From Chitinophaga varians (GTDB lineage: Bacteria > Bacteroidota > Bacteroidia > Chitinophagales > Chitinophagaceae), in the NCBI RefSeq assembly GCF_012641275.1, contig NZ_JABAIA010000004.1, positions 62,001 to 126,000 on the forward strand: a stretch of DNA of 64,000 nt. The letters are read 5' to 3'. The position numbers and the translations under genes are program-made. Positions 8,738 to 17,017 of this stretch are shown here, in pieces; position 1 is the stretch's first letter; every line of letters starts with the position of its first letter. The notes under the pieces were generated by a model. That model searched no databases. It was not told the DNA's origin and saw only the letters and a program-made list of their open reading frames with translations.

Positions 8738-9133
8738 ATGGGAGACTTCAAAGAATTGCAGGAGAGCCTGATGTGGCTGGGGTTTAATGAACAGCAGGTG
8801 ATGCACCTGGGAAGTTCAGCCGAATGTTATGGGGATAAGCCTCCTATACTGCTCTATACCTCGAGGCCGGCAATCGGGTTTATACGATGCAGGTTTGAGT
8901 TCAAGCCATCAGGCAAAGATGGCAGGCAGCTGATCGTCCATTTAAGTCTTTTGGGAGACAGTGGTAAATGGGTTGAGCTGATCGGCAGGATCTTTCCGGA
9001 TAACCTTTCCATCCAGGAAATCATGGCGCAGCTGAAAATTACCTTTCCTGCAATCATTGAGTTAAATAAGCCTCTCTATTGCAGCAATGCTGCCCGCAGG
9101 GTCACCCGGCACCATAAGCGCCGTCACCTGTAG
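8738..9133 (+). CDS. conserved ICE hypothetical protein, basic C-terminus
   Basis: This 131-residue soluble protein opens with a helix (FKELQESLMWLGF) followed by a beta-rich central part (about residues 38-80). It finishes with the strongly basic tail RRVTRHHKRRHL. The function is unknown. The tail could bind nucleic acid or act as a type IV secretion signal; this is inference from charge only. It precedes a stretch with a strong promoter-like sequence, so the operon may be re-initiated after it. Confidence 0.6.
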   Translation: MGDFKELQESLMWLGFNEQQVMHLGSSAECYGDKPPILLYTSRPAIGFIRCRFEFKPSGKDGRQLIVHLSLLGDSGKWVELIGRIFPDNLSIQEIMAQLKITFPAIIELNKPLYCSNAARRVTRHHKRRHL

Positions 9134-9156
9134 TATAGTACTATCGTGTAAATTAG

Positions 9157-9185
9157 TTGACAGCCCCATTTTGCTCAGTTATAAA
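9157..9185 (+). promoter_or_regulatory. sigma70-type promoter TTGACA-N17-TATAAA
   Basis: TTGACA at 9157-9162 is followed by exactly 17 bases and TATAAA at 9180-9185, close to the classical enterobacterial consensus rather than the Bacteroidota TTTG/TAnnTTTG pattern. A perfect 10-base palindrome ATAGTACTAT (9135-9144) lies just upstream. The next gene starts at 9195, so the leader would be only a few bases long. Whether host RNA polymerase uses it is unknown. Confidence 0.5.
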
Positions 9186-9194
9186 ATTATATCA

Positions 9195-10016
9195 ATGGAC
9201 AATCTGGAAAACCTTAAAGAGCAATTATACCGTAAGGGCTTTGGTACAGAGCTTTACCGGGAGCTCGAAGAAAAGATCAATTCCCCCGCTGAAGCGTTTA
9301 TGATCGAACACTTCGCCACCATGAAGAATGGCGATGAGATCGGCTACCAGCTTCACTTCGCACGCAGTGAAAAGGATGGTAACGTATACTTCAATTCCTT
9401 CACTGCAGGTTTGCTAAAAAATACGGAGCGCCCGGGAGAAATACGGGAACATACTTTTCCCACCCGGTTTATGATTACTGCCGCAGAAGCATACCGCATG
9501 CTAAAGCATGGGCTGGATGTAGCCGTCAACAAGAACCTTTTCGACAAAGAGGGAGAAAAGTATAATACCTGGATTTCCCTTGATGTGACCAGCGAAAAGA
9601 ACGAATTCAACAATTTTCCTGAAAAGACCTATCACCAGAACTATTTCGGCGGCCAGCCTTTCCTGCCCACAGAAGCACTCAAAAGATTTCAGACGCCGAT
9701 CAAAGAGGTTCAATATTCGCTTAGTCTTGAACGGCTGGATGAAAAGCTGAGGAAGGCCAATATTGTCCGGGTCCAGTATTTCGAAGCAGGACAGGAGAAG
9801 ACAGGAATGATCACCATCAATCCAAAGCAGCAAGGCGCTATGCTGAGGGATACGGCAGGCAACGTAGTGGAGGCTGTATCCATACCCCGGAAAAAACAGG
9901 AAGAGCACCAGCAACAGGCGCCGGAACAAAAGCAGGAAACTGGTCCTGGGGACGAAAAAAAAAAGCCGCAGAAGATTGAGTGGGGAAAATCAAGATCTAG
10001 GGGATTAAAACCATAG
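9195..10016 (+). CDS. DUF3945-like mobile-element protein
   Basis: This 273-residue soluble protein has a central part with EAYRMLKHGLDVAVNK (about residues 98-113), then KYNTWISLD (about 122-130). An F/Y-rich segment follows, then ALKRFQTPIKE and LDEKLRKANIVRVQY. This succession matches the DUF3945 proteins common on Bacteroidota mobile elements, whose biochemical role is unknown. The C-terminus (about 235-273) is low complexity, rich in Gln, Glu and Lys, and ends RSRGLKP. It is the first of three related genes in the cargo part (9195, 10055, 11659). The start is placed at ATG 9195, just after the promoter-like sequence. Confidence 0.7.
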   Translation: MDNLENLKEQLYRKGFGTELYRELEEKINSPAEAFMIEHFATMKNGDEIGYQLHFARSEKDGNVYFNSFTAGLLKNTERPGEIREHTFPTRFMITAAEAYRMLKHGLDVAVNKNLFDKEGEKYNTWISLDVTSEKNEFNNFPEKTYHQNYFGGQPFLPTEALKRFQTPIKEVQYSLSLERLDEKLRKANIVRVQYFEAGQEKTGMITINPKQQGAMLRDTAGNVVEAVSIPRKKQEEHQQQAPEQKQETGPGDEKKKPQKIEWGKSRSRGLKP

Positions 10017-10054
10017 GCCGTCACGGCAGATCATTTTTTAAATTTTATGTTGAT

Positions 10055-10774
10055 ATGGAATTGGAGAAAGATACTGCTTCCATCGCCCGGGAGATGGAAT
10101 GGGCCGAACTGTCCGTTGAGCCGGTTGTCCATGAGCGTGGCAAGCACGATAAACTCGCAGGCACAATTTTATCTTCCTTGCCCGAACTCCTGGAAGGGCT
10201 GCCCGACGGCGCTTCAACCGTGGCCACTGCATTGCTGGTAAAGCATTGGCTGCAATCGCCTGTTGCCGATTTGATCCCGGCAGGCAATATCGATGATCTG
10301 AGGAGTCACCGTTATTTTAAGCTTCAGGGTACGCTCGAAGATTTTACGGCTAGGCAGGCCTATAGCTTGCTGGTCGGTCGCTCCCTACTCCGATTTTCCC
10401 AAGTCCTGAATAATCCGGAGGTAACATCCTCCAGCTGGCAGTGGCTTCCTGATGGTAAGTTCACGATGCTGGGATCCCATTATGACCTGGAGGCACTGTT
10501 GGTTCGATACAGAATCAAAGAATATATGGAGGAAACGCCGGGAAGCAGCCTTATTGTCGATCTGATGAACGGGGATAAGGTGCCCTGTCACATCCAGGGT
10601 ACATCCGGCGACCGGCCGGTGTTCATATCAGCGGCGCCTGACATCGACGACCTGCGTATTTTCCTGGAGGATGGCACAGCACTTCGTATCGTCAAGGTCC
10701 ACCCTGAAATGGCCGCACGAAATACAGAGTTAAGGCTGTTCAGGAAAAGGCCGGGCCGGGGATTACGGCCCTGA
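10055..10774 (+). CDS. DUF3945-like mobile-element protein, second paralog
   Basis: This 239-residue soluble protein contains RQAYSLLVGRSLLRF (about residues 103-117) and HYDLEALLVRYRIKEYM (about 144-160). These line up with the EAYxLL and ALxxxxIKE blocks of the 9195 product, so I place it in the same family. No catalytic residues are evident. It ends RKRPGRGLRP, a basic RG-Leu-Arg-Pro tail shared with its neighbours. The gene lies 38 bases after the previous one and in the same direction. Confidence 0.62.
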   Translation: MELEKDTASIAREMEWAELSVEPVVHERGKHDKLAGTILSSLPELLEGLPDGASTVATALLVKHWLQSPVADLIPAGNIDDLRSHRYFKLQGTLEDFTARQAYSLLVGRSLLRFSQVLNNPEVTSSSWQWLPDGKFTMLGSHYDLEALLVRYRIKEYMEETPGSSLIVDLMNGDKVPCHIQGTSGDRPVFISAAPDIDDLRIFLEDGTALRIVKVHPEMAARNTELRLFRKRPGRGLRP

Positions 10775-10823
10775 AAATATTTAATAGTGATCGATCAGGA
10801 AGTATTTAAACAATAGATTGGAT

Positions 10824-11624
10824 ATGGCTGACAGACTAAGACCGCCCTTGACATACTATGGCGGTAAACAGACCCTTGCACCATGGATCATCTCCATGAT
10901 ACCCGAACATGTCCTTTACGGGGAGCCTTTTTGCGGCGGGGCGGCAGTGTTATTTCACAAAGAGCCCTCTCGTGTGGAGGTGATCAATGATACCAACGGA
11001 GAGCTGATCAACTTTTACAGGATGGCTAAAACGCAGTTCCCAAAGCTTAATAAGCTGGTGCAGGATACACTTCATAGTCGTGATGCCTTCCGCCAGGCTA
11101 TGGTCATCAACCAGAACCCGGACATGTTCGATCCGATAAAAAGAGCCTGGGCCATATGGACGATTGCAGCGATGAGCTTTGCAGCCAAGCTGGATGGGAC
11201 ATTTGGTTACGATAAGACGGATAACACCACCTCCAAAAGGATCGAGAACAAAAGGATCTCTTTTACTCCTGAGATTGCCCGGCGACTGTCCCGCGTCCAA
11301 CTGGAATGCGCCGACGCTTTGTATGTTATACAAAGCCGGGACCATGAAAAGGCTTTCTTTTACTGCGATCCGCCCTATATCGGCAGCGATCTCGGACATT
11401 ACAAAGGTTATACCGAAGCAGACTTTACCGCGCTGTTAAATACTCTCTCGGGCATTAAAGGAAAATTCCTACTATCCTCCTATCCGTCCTCAATCCTGGA
11501 TGGTTTTGTTAAACAGCTTGGCTGGCAACAGAAACAGAGATCGATGTTGGTTACCGTCAATACAAAAAGCGGCAAACAAAAGGAAAAAACAGAAGTGGTA
11601 ACGGCGAACTACCCGATACACTGA
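10824..11624 (+). CDS. DNA adenine methylase, Dam/D12 class
   Basis: This 266-residue enzyme has the alpha-group N6-adenine methyltransferase layout. It has the YYGGK motif near the N-terminus (residues 11-15), SAM-binding EPFCGG (34-39) and catalytic DPPY (182-185). It transfers a methyl group from S-adenosylmethionine to adenine in DNA; the target sequence cannot be read from the protein. No cognate nuclease is adjacent, so it is a solitary methylase of the element. This is commonly explained as protection against host restriction or as regulation of element genes. The ATG at 10824 is preferred over a TTG two codons upstream. Confidence 0.85.
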   Translation: MADRLRPPLTYYGGKQTLAPWIISMIPEHVLYGEPFCGGAAVLFHKEPSRVEVINDTNGELINFYRMAKTQFPKLNKLVQDTLHSRDAFRQAMVINQNPDMFDPIKRAWAIWTIAAMSFAAKLDGTFGYDKTDNTTSKRIENKRISFTPEIARRLSRVQLECADALYVIQSRDHEKAFFYCDPPYIGSDLGHYKGYTEADFTALLNTLSGIKGKFLLSSYPSSILDGFVKQLGWQQKQRSMLVTVNTKSGKQKEKTEVVTANYPIH

Positions 11625-11658
11625 ACTATTATTTGATGATTATTTAAATGAATTGGAT

Positions 11659-12630
11659 ATGAAGACTAATAGCCCGGAGGATTTGTTAGCCTATCTACAG
11701 GAATTGTACCTGGCGGATAAATGGCTGGACCCCGAATTGCTAAGGCCGCGAACGCCGTGGAAAACAGATGTACAGGGTCAATATTATCCCACGGAAACGG
11801 ACATTGTCCGGTATAATTACGCACTTTATAACCTCGATAAGGGCAAGGAGTGGGAAGTCGTATTTTATACCGTATATACACTTTCCTTTCCTGAAATCCA
11901 GCATGCAAAAACGGCCCTAATTGATACGGCTAGTCTGGAAAAAGAGCTGAAAGCCTTTAAGTGGCAGGAGCGGTCCGTTTTGTCGCAGCCTGGTTCAGCA
12001 CTAACGCAGGCAAAAGTGATGGAGGCCAGGGAGAATGATATAGCCCGCCAGGCGGTGGAAATGCTCATGTGTAAATACTGGAAAGGCACGCCCATGGAAA
12101 AGCTGGTACCGTATCCACTTCCTGAGATTGGCATAAGGAAAGAAATGTCATTTCCGGTAACGGGGCAGATCGACGATATCGATATAAAGGAAGCTTATCA
12201 CCTATTGCAAGGCAGGGCTGTAAACAAGCCAGAGATCAATAGCAATGGCCATTTGATCTTACCCTTGAAAGGCCAATGGCTCATGGCCGAGAATGGTCAT
12301 TTAAAGGAATATGCTGACTTTGACCTGCGTGGAGCTATTGAAGCATTACCCCAGGTCGTTCAGTTGGAGAAGATGCGTAACATTTTGTCCAAAGCGAACA
12401 GTGGTCAGCCTATACCCGCATGTCTTGACAATAACAGCGAAAAAATACAAGGTTCCCTTTGGGTGGATCCAAGGATCGCAGGATTTAGGTTTATAGACAA
12501 GAAGGGGACGGAACACAGCCTTTCTATACCAGCGGTCGGCAGGAAAAAACGAGATGTATCCAATATAAGACATTCTGCCAAGCTGCAGGAGCCTCCTAAG
12601 AAGAGGAAGTCCCCCAGTGTAAAGCGTTGA
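11659..12630 (+). CDS. DUF3945-like mobile-element protein, third paralog
   Basis: This 323-residue soluble protein has an N-terminal half rich in Trp, Tyr and Leu. A central DIKEAYHLLQGRAVNKPEI segment (about residues 175-193) is the clearest match to the DUF3945 EAYxLLxGRAVNK signature in this window. The C-terminal 30 residues are basic (PPKKRKSPSVKR) but lack the RG-Phi-K/R-P ending. It is 34 bases after the methylase gene. Function unknown. The ATG at 11659 is chosen over a TTG at 11653. Confidence 0.65.
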   Translation: MKTNSPEDLLAYLQELYLADKWLDPELLRPRTPWKTDVQGQYYPTETDIVRYNYALYNLDKGKEWEVVFYTVYTLSFPEIQHAKTALIDTASLEKELKAFKWQERSVLSQPGSALTQAKVMEARENDIARQAVEMLMCKYWKGTPMEKLVPYPLPEIGIRKEMSFPVTGQIDDIDIKEAYHLLQGRAVNKPEINSNGHLILPLKGQWLMAENGHLKEYADFDLRGAIEALPQVVQLEKMRNILSKANSGQPIPACLDNNSEKIQGSLWVDPRIAGFRFIDKKGTEHSLSIPAVGRKKRDVSNIRHSAKLQEPPKKRKSPSVKR

Positions 12631-12663
12631 TACAACAGACACCTTGTAGGAAAAACAGTCCTA

Positions 12664-12921
12664 ATGCCTCGGGACCTCGCTACAGATCTGGCTTGTATGC
12701 AACGCAGTAGTGGGAAGGTAATGGCACTTTCGGAGGAGAATGTCGCTGAAGTACACTTTGATCAAAATATCTATGGGAAGTACCATACCGATGCTTTATT
12801 GACTATCCGTTCACCAGCAGATATTATAATGAGGGCGCGGCAGCCGGGCGAGTGGCAACGTAAGTGCTTGTACCCTGGTCATTTATTACCGTATGAAGCA
12901 GAAGCGGAGGAAAGCGCTTGA
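12664..12921 (+). CDS. small hypothetical protein
   Basis: This 85-residue reading frame starts at ATG 12664, 33 bases after the previous stop, on the same strand. It contains no motif I recognise. The central part (AEVHFDQNIYGKYHTDALLTI) looks like a small folded protein with beta strands, and the end is acidic. The surrounding DNA becomes more AT-rich from here on, so this may be the edge of a later insertion. It may not be expressed. Confidence 0.4.
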   Translation: MPRDLATDLACMQRSSGKVMALSEENVAEVHFDQNIYGKYHTDALLTIRSPADIIMRARQPGEWQRKCLYPGHLLPYEAEAEESA

Positions 12922-13026
12922 ATTTATTAAAGAATTCGAATTTTTAATGGCCTATTGTATCCACACGCTGGCGCAATATCGAGGGATTAAACGATAATCG
13001 AGTATTGAAGAAAAAAAATTAAGAAG

Positions 13027-13662
13027 ATGGGGGAATACGTCAGGTATAATAGAACAGAGGTGAAAATCGGCACCGTGGAAAATATGTATTACACCAGTTT
13101 TCAAAAATTTCTCCAGGCATATAAATCGGGACATCTCAAACGATGCGAAGGAAATGACTATCCAATAAACTATCTTCTTCCTGAAAACGGTAATCGCTTT
13201 AGGTTTCCTTTTCCTGATGAAGATGGCTTGCCATTCGGAGAGATCAATGGCGACTACATGCGTGGTTTACCTGTTCGATATGACCCTTCCAAAGCGCATC
13301 TTATTTTCGGTCCGGATGATACCATTCAGGCAAATTGCAATGAGATTTCTATTGTCCAGCAAAGGTTGGTTCACCGCCAATCCGATGGAAAATTATGTCT
13401 GGCCGTGGTGTATCAGGGAGCAGAAAGGCTTGCCCGCTTGGAAGACGACGACTCCGTCAAAAATCTTCTTGCTCAAATTGTAAAACATCATATAGCCTCA
13501 GAACCTGATGCTGATAAAAAGCACTTTTACCGTCAGGTATGTTTGCGCATCCTCAAAGGATATCATCTGCATAGGAACTTAAAGGAGGATATCCGTATAA
13601 TAGCGGATACCGGGAAGTTAAAAGCGCTTCCGCCAAAGGGGCAATCCAAACGTAAGTTATGA
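13027..13662 (+). CDS. FRFPFPDED protein, first of a tandem pair
   Basis: This 211-residue soluble protein is clearly paralogous to the product of 13727. Shared blocks are an N-terminal beta segment (YVRYNRTEVKIGTVENMYY), FQKFLQAYKSG, FRFPFPDEDGLPFGE (about residues 58-72) and a C-terminal FYRQVCLRILKGY (about 165-177). It ends in the basic tail KGQSKRKL. No known enzymatic motif is present. The DNA is more AT-rich than the tra region, suggesting separate acquisition. It lies about 105 bases after the previous frame, so it may have its own promoter. Confidence 0.65.
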   Translation: MGEYVRYNRTEVKIGTVENMYYTSFQKFLQAYKSGHLKRCEGNDYPINYLLPENGNRFRFPFPDEDGLPFGEINGDYMRGLPVRYDPSKAHLIFGPDDTIQANCNEISIVQQRLVHRQSDGKLCLAVVYQGAERLARLEDDDSVKNLLAQIVKHHIASEPDADKKHFYRQVCLRILKGYHLHRNLKEDIRIIADTGKLKALPPKGQSKRKL

Positions 13663-13726
13663 ATAAGATGCAGGTTACTACGAAATAATGAAGTGCTTTA
13701 ATAAATCATTATAGCTAAATAGTGCT

Positions 13727-14347
13727 ATGGCAGAAATTGTAAAATACAAAGGGCGACCAGTAACGATAGGCAACTATGAGAACTTGTATTATGCAACTTT
13801 TGAAAAGTTCGTAGCTGCATTGGCTTCAGGTTTTCTTCAGCAGCAACCTGGCAGTCTTATGCCATTTGAATACGCAAAACCGGATTTGGGGTTCAGCTTT
13901 AGATTTCCTTTTCCGGATGAAGATCATTTCCCGATAGGAGAGCGGTTTGCTGAGTACGCCAAGGGGATTTCTATCGTTGTATCTGAAAGTTCGGTATATC
14001 CGGAAAAAGATTTTGACCCGGCCAGAAAGCTTAATCTATTGATCTGTCAGCAAGAAGTTCATTTGGTAGGTTCTGATGTGGTACTGACGACAGCACTGCA
14101 TGATCATGAACATACTATGGCACATCAGACGGGCCGCAGAGACCCCATGATGGAAGTTGTTAAGGATATTATTAATAATCACATTGTTAATAATCCAGAT
14201 ACCGAAAACCGCGTCTTTTATCGCCAACTTGTAGGTAGGATTTTAAAGGGATATCGGCCATTTAAGCTTTCCGATCTTCCGAATATAATTACTTATCGTC
14301 AAGATACGATGGAAAACCGGAAACGTCCTATTAAAAGACGTTTGTGA
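13727..14347 (+). CDS. FRFPFPDED protein, second of a tandem pair
   Basis: This 206-residue paralog of the preceding product has IVKYKGRPVTIGNYENLYY, FEKFVAALASG, FRFPFPDEDHFPIGE and a C-terminal FYRQLVGRILKGY in the same order and spacing. The centre differs: it is rich in His and Asp (DHEHTMAHQTGRRD near 123-136). That could bind metal, but the paralog lacks it. It ends KRPIKRRL. The pair arose by duplication and then diverged. Such pairs on mobile elements can be partner proteins or variants recognising different targets; neither is shown here. Confidence 0.65.
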   Translation: MAEIVKYKGRPVTIGNYENLYYATFEKFVAALASGFLQQQPGSLMPFEYAKPDLGFSFRFPFPDEDHFPIGERFAEYAKGISIVVSESSVYPEKDFDPARKLNLLICQQEVHLVGSDVVLTTALHDHEHTMAHQTGRRDPMMEVVKDIINNHIVNNPDTENRVFYRQLVGRILKGYRPFKLSDLPNIITYRQDTMENRKRPIKRRL

Positions 14348-14398
14348 TGGCGGTGATGATCCATTTTTTATCATGAATGAAAAATTAAATATTGACTT

Positions 14399-14701
14399 AT
14401 GGCGGAAATAAAAAAAAGGATATTATCCTTTATGTCCGGAAAAAAAGTAAAGCTATTTGGAATTTGCATTGGGATTAGCCCCTCGCTTGAAATAGGTGAA
14501 TGTTATGTTCCTAATGTTTTTTCTCATAAAAATAACGTTGATGGAGAAAGTCCTATTGGCATCGGTAATCCAAGTAACCTGTCAAAGGATGAACTAATGG
14601 AGTTGGCGGATTATAACATTCGCCTATGGCTTGACTTTAAAGAAAATATCCGCAAGCATGGAATCGAAAGTGTTAAAGTATTTAATGTTAGCAGTTGCTG
14701 A
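14399..14701 (+). CDS. small hypothetical protein
   Basis: This 100-residue protein has a basic N-terminus (IKKRILSFMSGKKVKLFG) followed by a mixed alpha/beta part (SLEIGECYVPNVF, then LSKDELMELADYNIRLWLDF). No domain is recognised. It starts 51 bases after the previous gene on the same strand and is AT-rich like its neighbours. Its normal amino-acid composition and clean ATG argue that it is real. Confidence 0.55.
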   Translation: MAEIKKRILSFMSGKKVKLFGICIGISPSLEIGECYVPNVFSHKNNVDGESPIGIGNPSNLSKDELMELADYNIRLWLDFKENIRKHGIESVKVFNVSSC

Positions 14702-14800
14702 ATCCATTTGGGCCGGCATTTGGCTTTCTGCTATGTAAGATGAATGCTTTTTATTCTCTGTTGAATATTCGAAAAACTATCAATTTCTCAATGATAACCT

Positions 14801-15088
14801 ATGACCATAGATTTTTTGACCAGGGAGGACTTGGAAGAGTTCAGATCAAAGCTATTGATTGATATAGAGGGAATTATCTATAATAACAAGACGAAGAAGT
14901 GGCTTAAAACCCAAGATGTCTTAGCTATTCTTGAAATTTCGGAAGTTACACTTCAGTCACTTAGGAATAATGGAATTATACCCTTCCGAAAAATAGGCGG
15001 TATCTGTTATTATCATGCAGATGAGTTAGATCAAGCATTGTTGAGTCTACCTAAAGGAAAAAAGCATCTGGCCGAAATTCTTAGATGA
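14801..15088 (+). CDS. helix-turn-helix protein, excisionase-like
   Basis: This 95-residue protein has a C-terminal half forming a MerR/excisionase-type winged helix-turn-helix: KWLKTQDVLAILEISEVTLQSLRNNG (about residues 30-55), then IPFRKIGGICYY and an aspartate-rich end. This HTH_17 pattern is typical of small DNA-binding proteins encoded beside tyrosine integrases, where they direct excision or control int. It lies 51 bases before the integrase gene on the same strand, which supports that role. A regulator of the cargo genes is the alternative. Confidence 0.8.
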   Translation: MTIDFLTREDLEEFRSKLLIDIEGIIYNNKTKKWLKTQDVLAILEISEVTLQSLRNNGIIPFRKIGGICYYHADELDQALLSLPKGKKHLAEILR

Positions 15089-15139
15089 TTTTTCGGTTAA
15101 GAGGTTCTGTTTGTGAGGGTATTAATTAATAGTTAGGGT

Positions 15140-16477
15140 ATGGAGGTAAAATCACTGATCTACACGCTAAGAAAGATTAAAAAGTCCGGAAAGTCCTTTA
15201 AGGAAGGGGAGTATGAGGTACGAATTCGCCTATCACAATATAAAGAAAAAGAATTTATTTCTCTAGGCTATAGTTCAAGTGTCGAGAATTGGGATGAGGT
15301 GCATATGTTACCTAAACCAAGTCACCCTCACTATAAAGAGCTTTCTAAGAAGATCAATAGAATAATGGATGATATTGACTTTGAACTAAAAAAGGCGCAG
15401 AGGTCGGGACGTTTTATTTCATGTATTGAGGTAAAACGAGCAGTATTGCATACGGCTGGAGATTTGCCGTTACAGCATGATCAGCTTAAAATATTGGAGT
15501 TTTTTGATAAAGTAATTAATGAGTTGGAGGAGGCGGGTAACCCCGGATATGCGGATGTGTTTGAGAGCACGAGATCCACAGTTAGTAAACTAATTAATAA
15601 TAAGTTCATTCCTGCCGATGAACGGGAACGAGAAAAAGACAAGCCATTCTTGGCATTTACAAAGGATGACCATCAGAAGTATGAGAGACTTGTTTCGGCC
15701 GGTGCGTCGGAATCTACAATAAGCTTGTATCTGAGAACATATTACCGGATTTGGAATTTGGCTATCAAGGAAGGATATTGCACAAGAGAAGAACATCACC
15801 CTTCCAAATTTATTAAGTTCCGTGCTTACAAGAGGATACGAACTAAAAAGCGCTCCATCAACCAGGATTTTCTACAAGATATAATCGATGCTAAATTTGA
15901 TCCTGGCAGTCGAATCTTTAGATCTCATTTGATTCTTCAATTTATGTATTATGGCAGGGGAATCAATTTTGGTGACGTGTGTAAATTGAGGCGTGAGGAT
16001 GTCGCCAATGGGACTTTGTGTTATACAAGATCTAAAAACCATAGAGAGTATGATTACACCCTACATCCCAGAGCAATTGAAATTGTTGAATATTTTAAAA
16101 ATTATCCTCAACAAAGTGATGCTGGTTATCTTTTCCCTGTTTTGTTTTCGCGGCATGACACCGCTCGAAAAGTTGATTCGCGCATTCATCATCAATTAAG
16201 AAAATTTAATGAAGACCTCAAAAAGATGGCTGAAATGGTTGGATGGGAAAGAAAGTTCACAAGTTACTCCTTAAGACATGGATTTGCCACCCACTTAAGG
16301 AATAACGACGTTGATATTTCCATTATCAAGGAGGCGTTAGGGCATGAGACGGAAGAGCAAACTGTGGTATACCTGGAGGAGCTCGATGATAAGCCTGTAG
16401 CTGATGCCATAAACAAAGCGTTAACCGTAAATAAGCGAAAACCTGAAAAACAGCAAAAAAAGGGTAGGAGGATCTAA
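15140..16477 (+). CDS. tyrosine site-specific integrase of the ICE
   Basis: This 445-residue recombinase has an N-terminal arm-binding region (about residues 1-105), a SAM-like core-binding region (about 115-215) and a C-terminal catalytic domain. The catalytic residues visible are R273 (in YYGRGINF), the R379-H380 pair (YSLRHGFAT), H402 (ALGHETEE) and the nucleophile Y411 (VVYLEEL). The first box II histidine is Y376, as in several Bacteroidota integrases. It should integrate and excise the element by recombination at att sites. It ends in the basic tail KKGRRI. The nearest candidate target in this window is the tRNA-Pro gene about 13 kb downstream. Confidence 0.9.
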   Translation: MEVKSLIYTLRKIKKSGKSFKEGEYEVRIRLSQYKEKEFISLGYSSSVENWDEVHMLPKPSHPHYKELSKKINRIMDDIDFELKKAQRSGRFISCIEVKRAVLHTAGDLPLQHDQLKILEFFDKVINELEEAGNPGYADVFESTRSTVSKLINNKFIPADEREREKDKPFLAFTKDDHQKYERLVSAGASESTISLYLRTYYRIWNLAIKEGYCTREEHHPSKFIKFRAYKRIRTKKRSINQDFLQDIIDAKFDPGSRIFRSHLILQFMYYGRGINFGDVCKLRREDVANGTLCYTRSKNHREYDYTLHPRAIEIVEYFKNYPQQSDAGYLFPVLFSRHDTARKVDSRIHHQLRKFNEDLKKMAEMVGWERKFTSYSLRHGFATHLRNNDVDISIIKEALGHETEEQTVVYLEELDDKPVADAINKALTVNKRKPEKQQKKGRRI

Positions 16478-16546
16478 TCGCGACTTTTACTTAAGTTTTA
16501 ATAGTACTAATTTGCCTAACATGTGCGAGAATGTAGTTGTGACGGT

Positions 16547-16568
16547 AGTGTAAAATAAACTGTGTCAC
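16547..16568 (+). repeat. IS256-type terminal inverted repeat, left copy
   Basis: The 18 bases AGTGTAAAATAAACTGTG (16547-16564) are followed by TCAC. Compared with the reverse complement of 17989-18010 about 16 of 22 positions agree, including GTGTCA next to the inner edge. The pair is therefore readable as the two ends of one IS256-family element. The same 18 bases recur at 19373-19390. No matching target-site duplication is seen outside the two ends. Confidence 0.5.
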
Positions 16569-16676
16569 CTTATAACCGTAATTTCAGGCGATCACTGACC
16601 TTCTACCGCAAAATCGGACAGTTTAAAAATAGAGAAAATGGGCAATTATGGGTAACTTTAAAAAGAAGTAATTGCC

Positions 16677-16943
16677 ATGAAAAAATCCAAATTTACAGAA
16701 GCTCAGATCGTGTTTGCGCTCAAGCAGGCAGAAACCGGCGTGTCGGTCCAGGAGGTTTGTCGAAAAATGGGAGTGAGTGAAGCGACCTTCTACAACTGGA
16801 AAAAGAAGTATGGCGGGCTTTGAGTCACAGAGCTTAAAAGATTACGTCAGTTGGAGGAGGAAAACTTCAAACTGAAACAGATTGTCGCGGATCTAAGCCT
16901 GGACAAGCAAATGTTACAGGATGTACTAAAAAAAAGTGTTTAA
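16677..16943 (+). pseudogene. IS3 transposase OrfA with internal stop
   Basis: The frame begins MKKSKFTEAQIVFALKQAE and forms the helix-turn-helix that binds IS ends (to about residue 45). TGA at 16821-16823 (codon 49) interrupts it after KKYGGL. In-frame reading resumes with [13 protein letters not shown], a leucine-zipper region, and stops at TAA 16941. In related IS elements this codon normally encodes Gly (GGLG), so a GGA-to-TGA change is the likely lesion. Slippery A8 near the end would normally give -1 frameshifting into OrfB. Confidence 0.8.
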
Positions 16944-17017
16944 CGCGTATTCAGATAAAGAAACACGCGCAGTACCTGATAGCCAGCTATAAGGTAGCTG
17001 TAAAGCGGGCTTGCTCA

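Noticed and set aside
16478..16546. Attachment-site core directly after the integrase gene
   Set aside because: No copy of the tRNA-Pro 3' end is found here, so nothing marks this as an element boundary.
16562..16780. A 72-codon frame overlapping the start of the IS3 orfA
   Set aside because: It is a different frame through IS noncoding and orfA sequence; the orfA frame has the transposase N-terminus.
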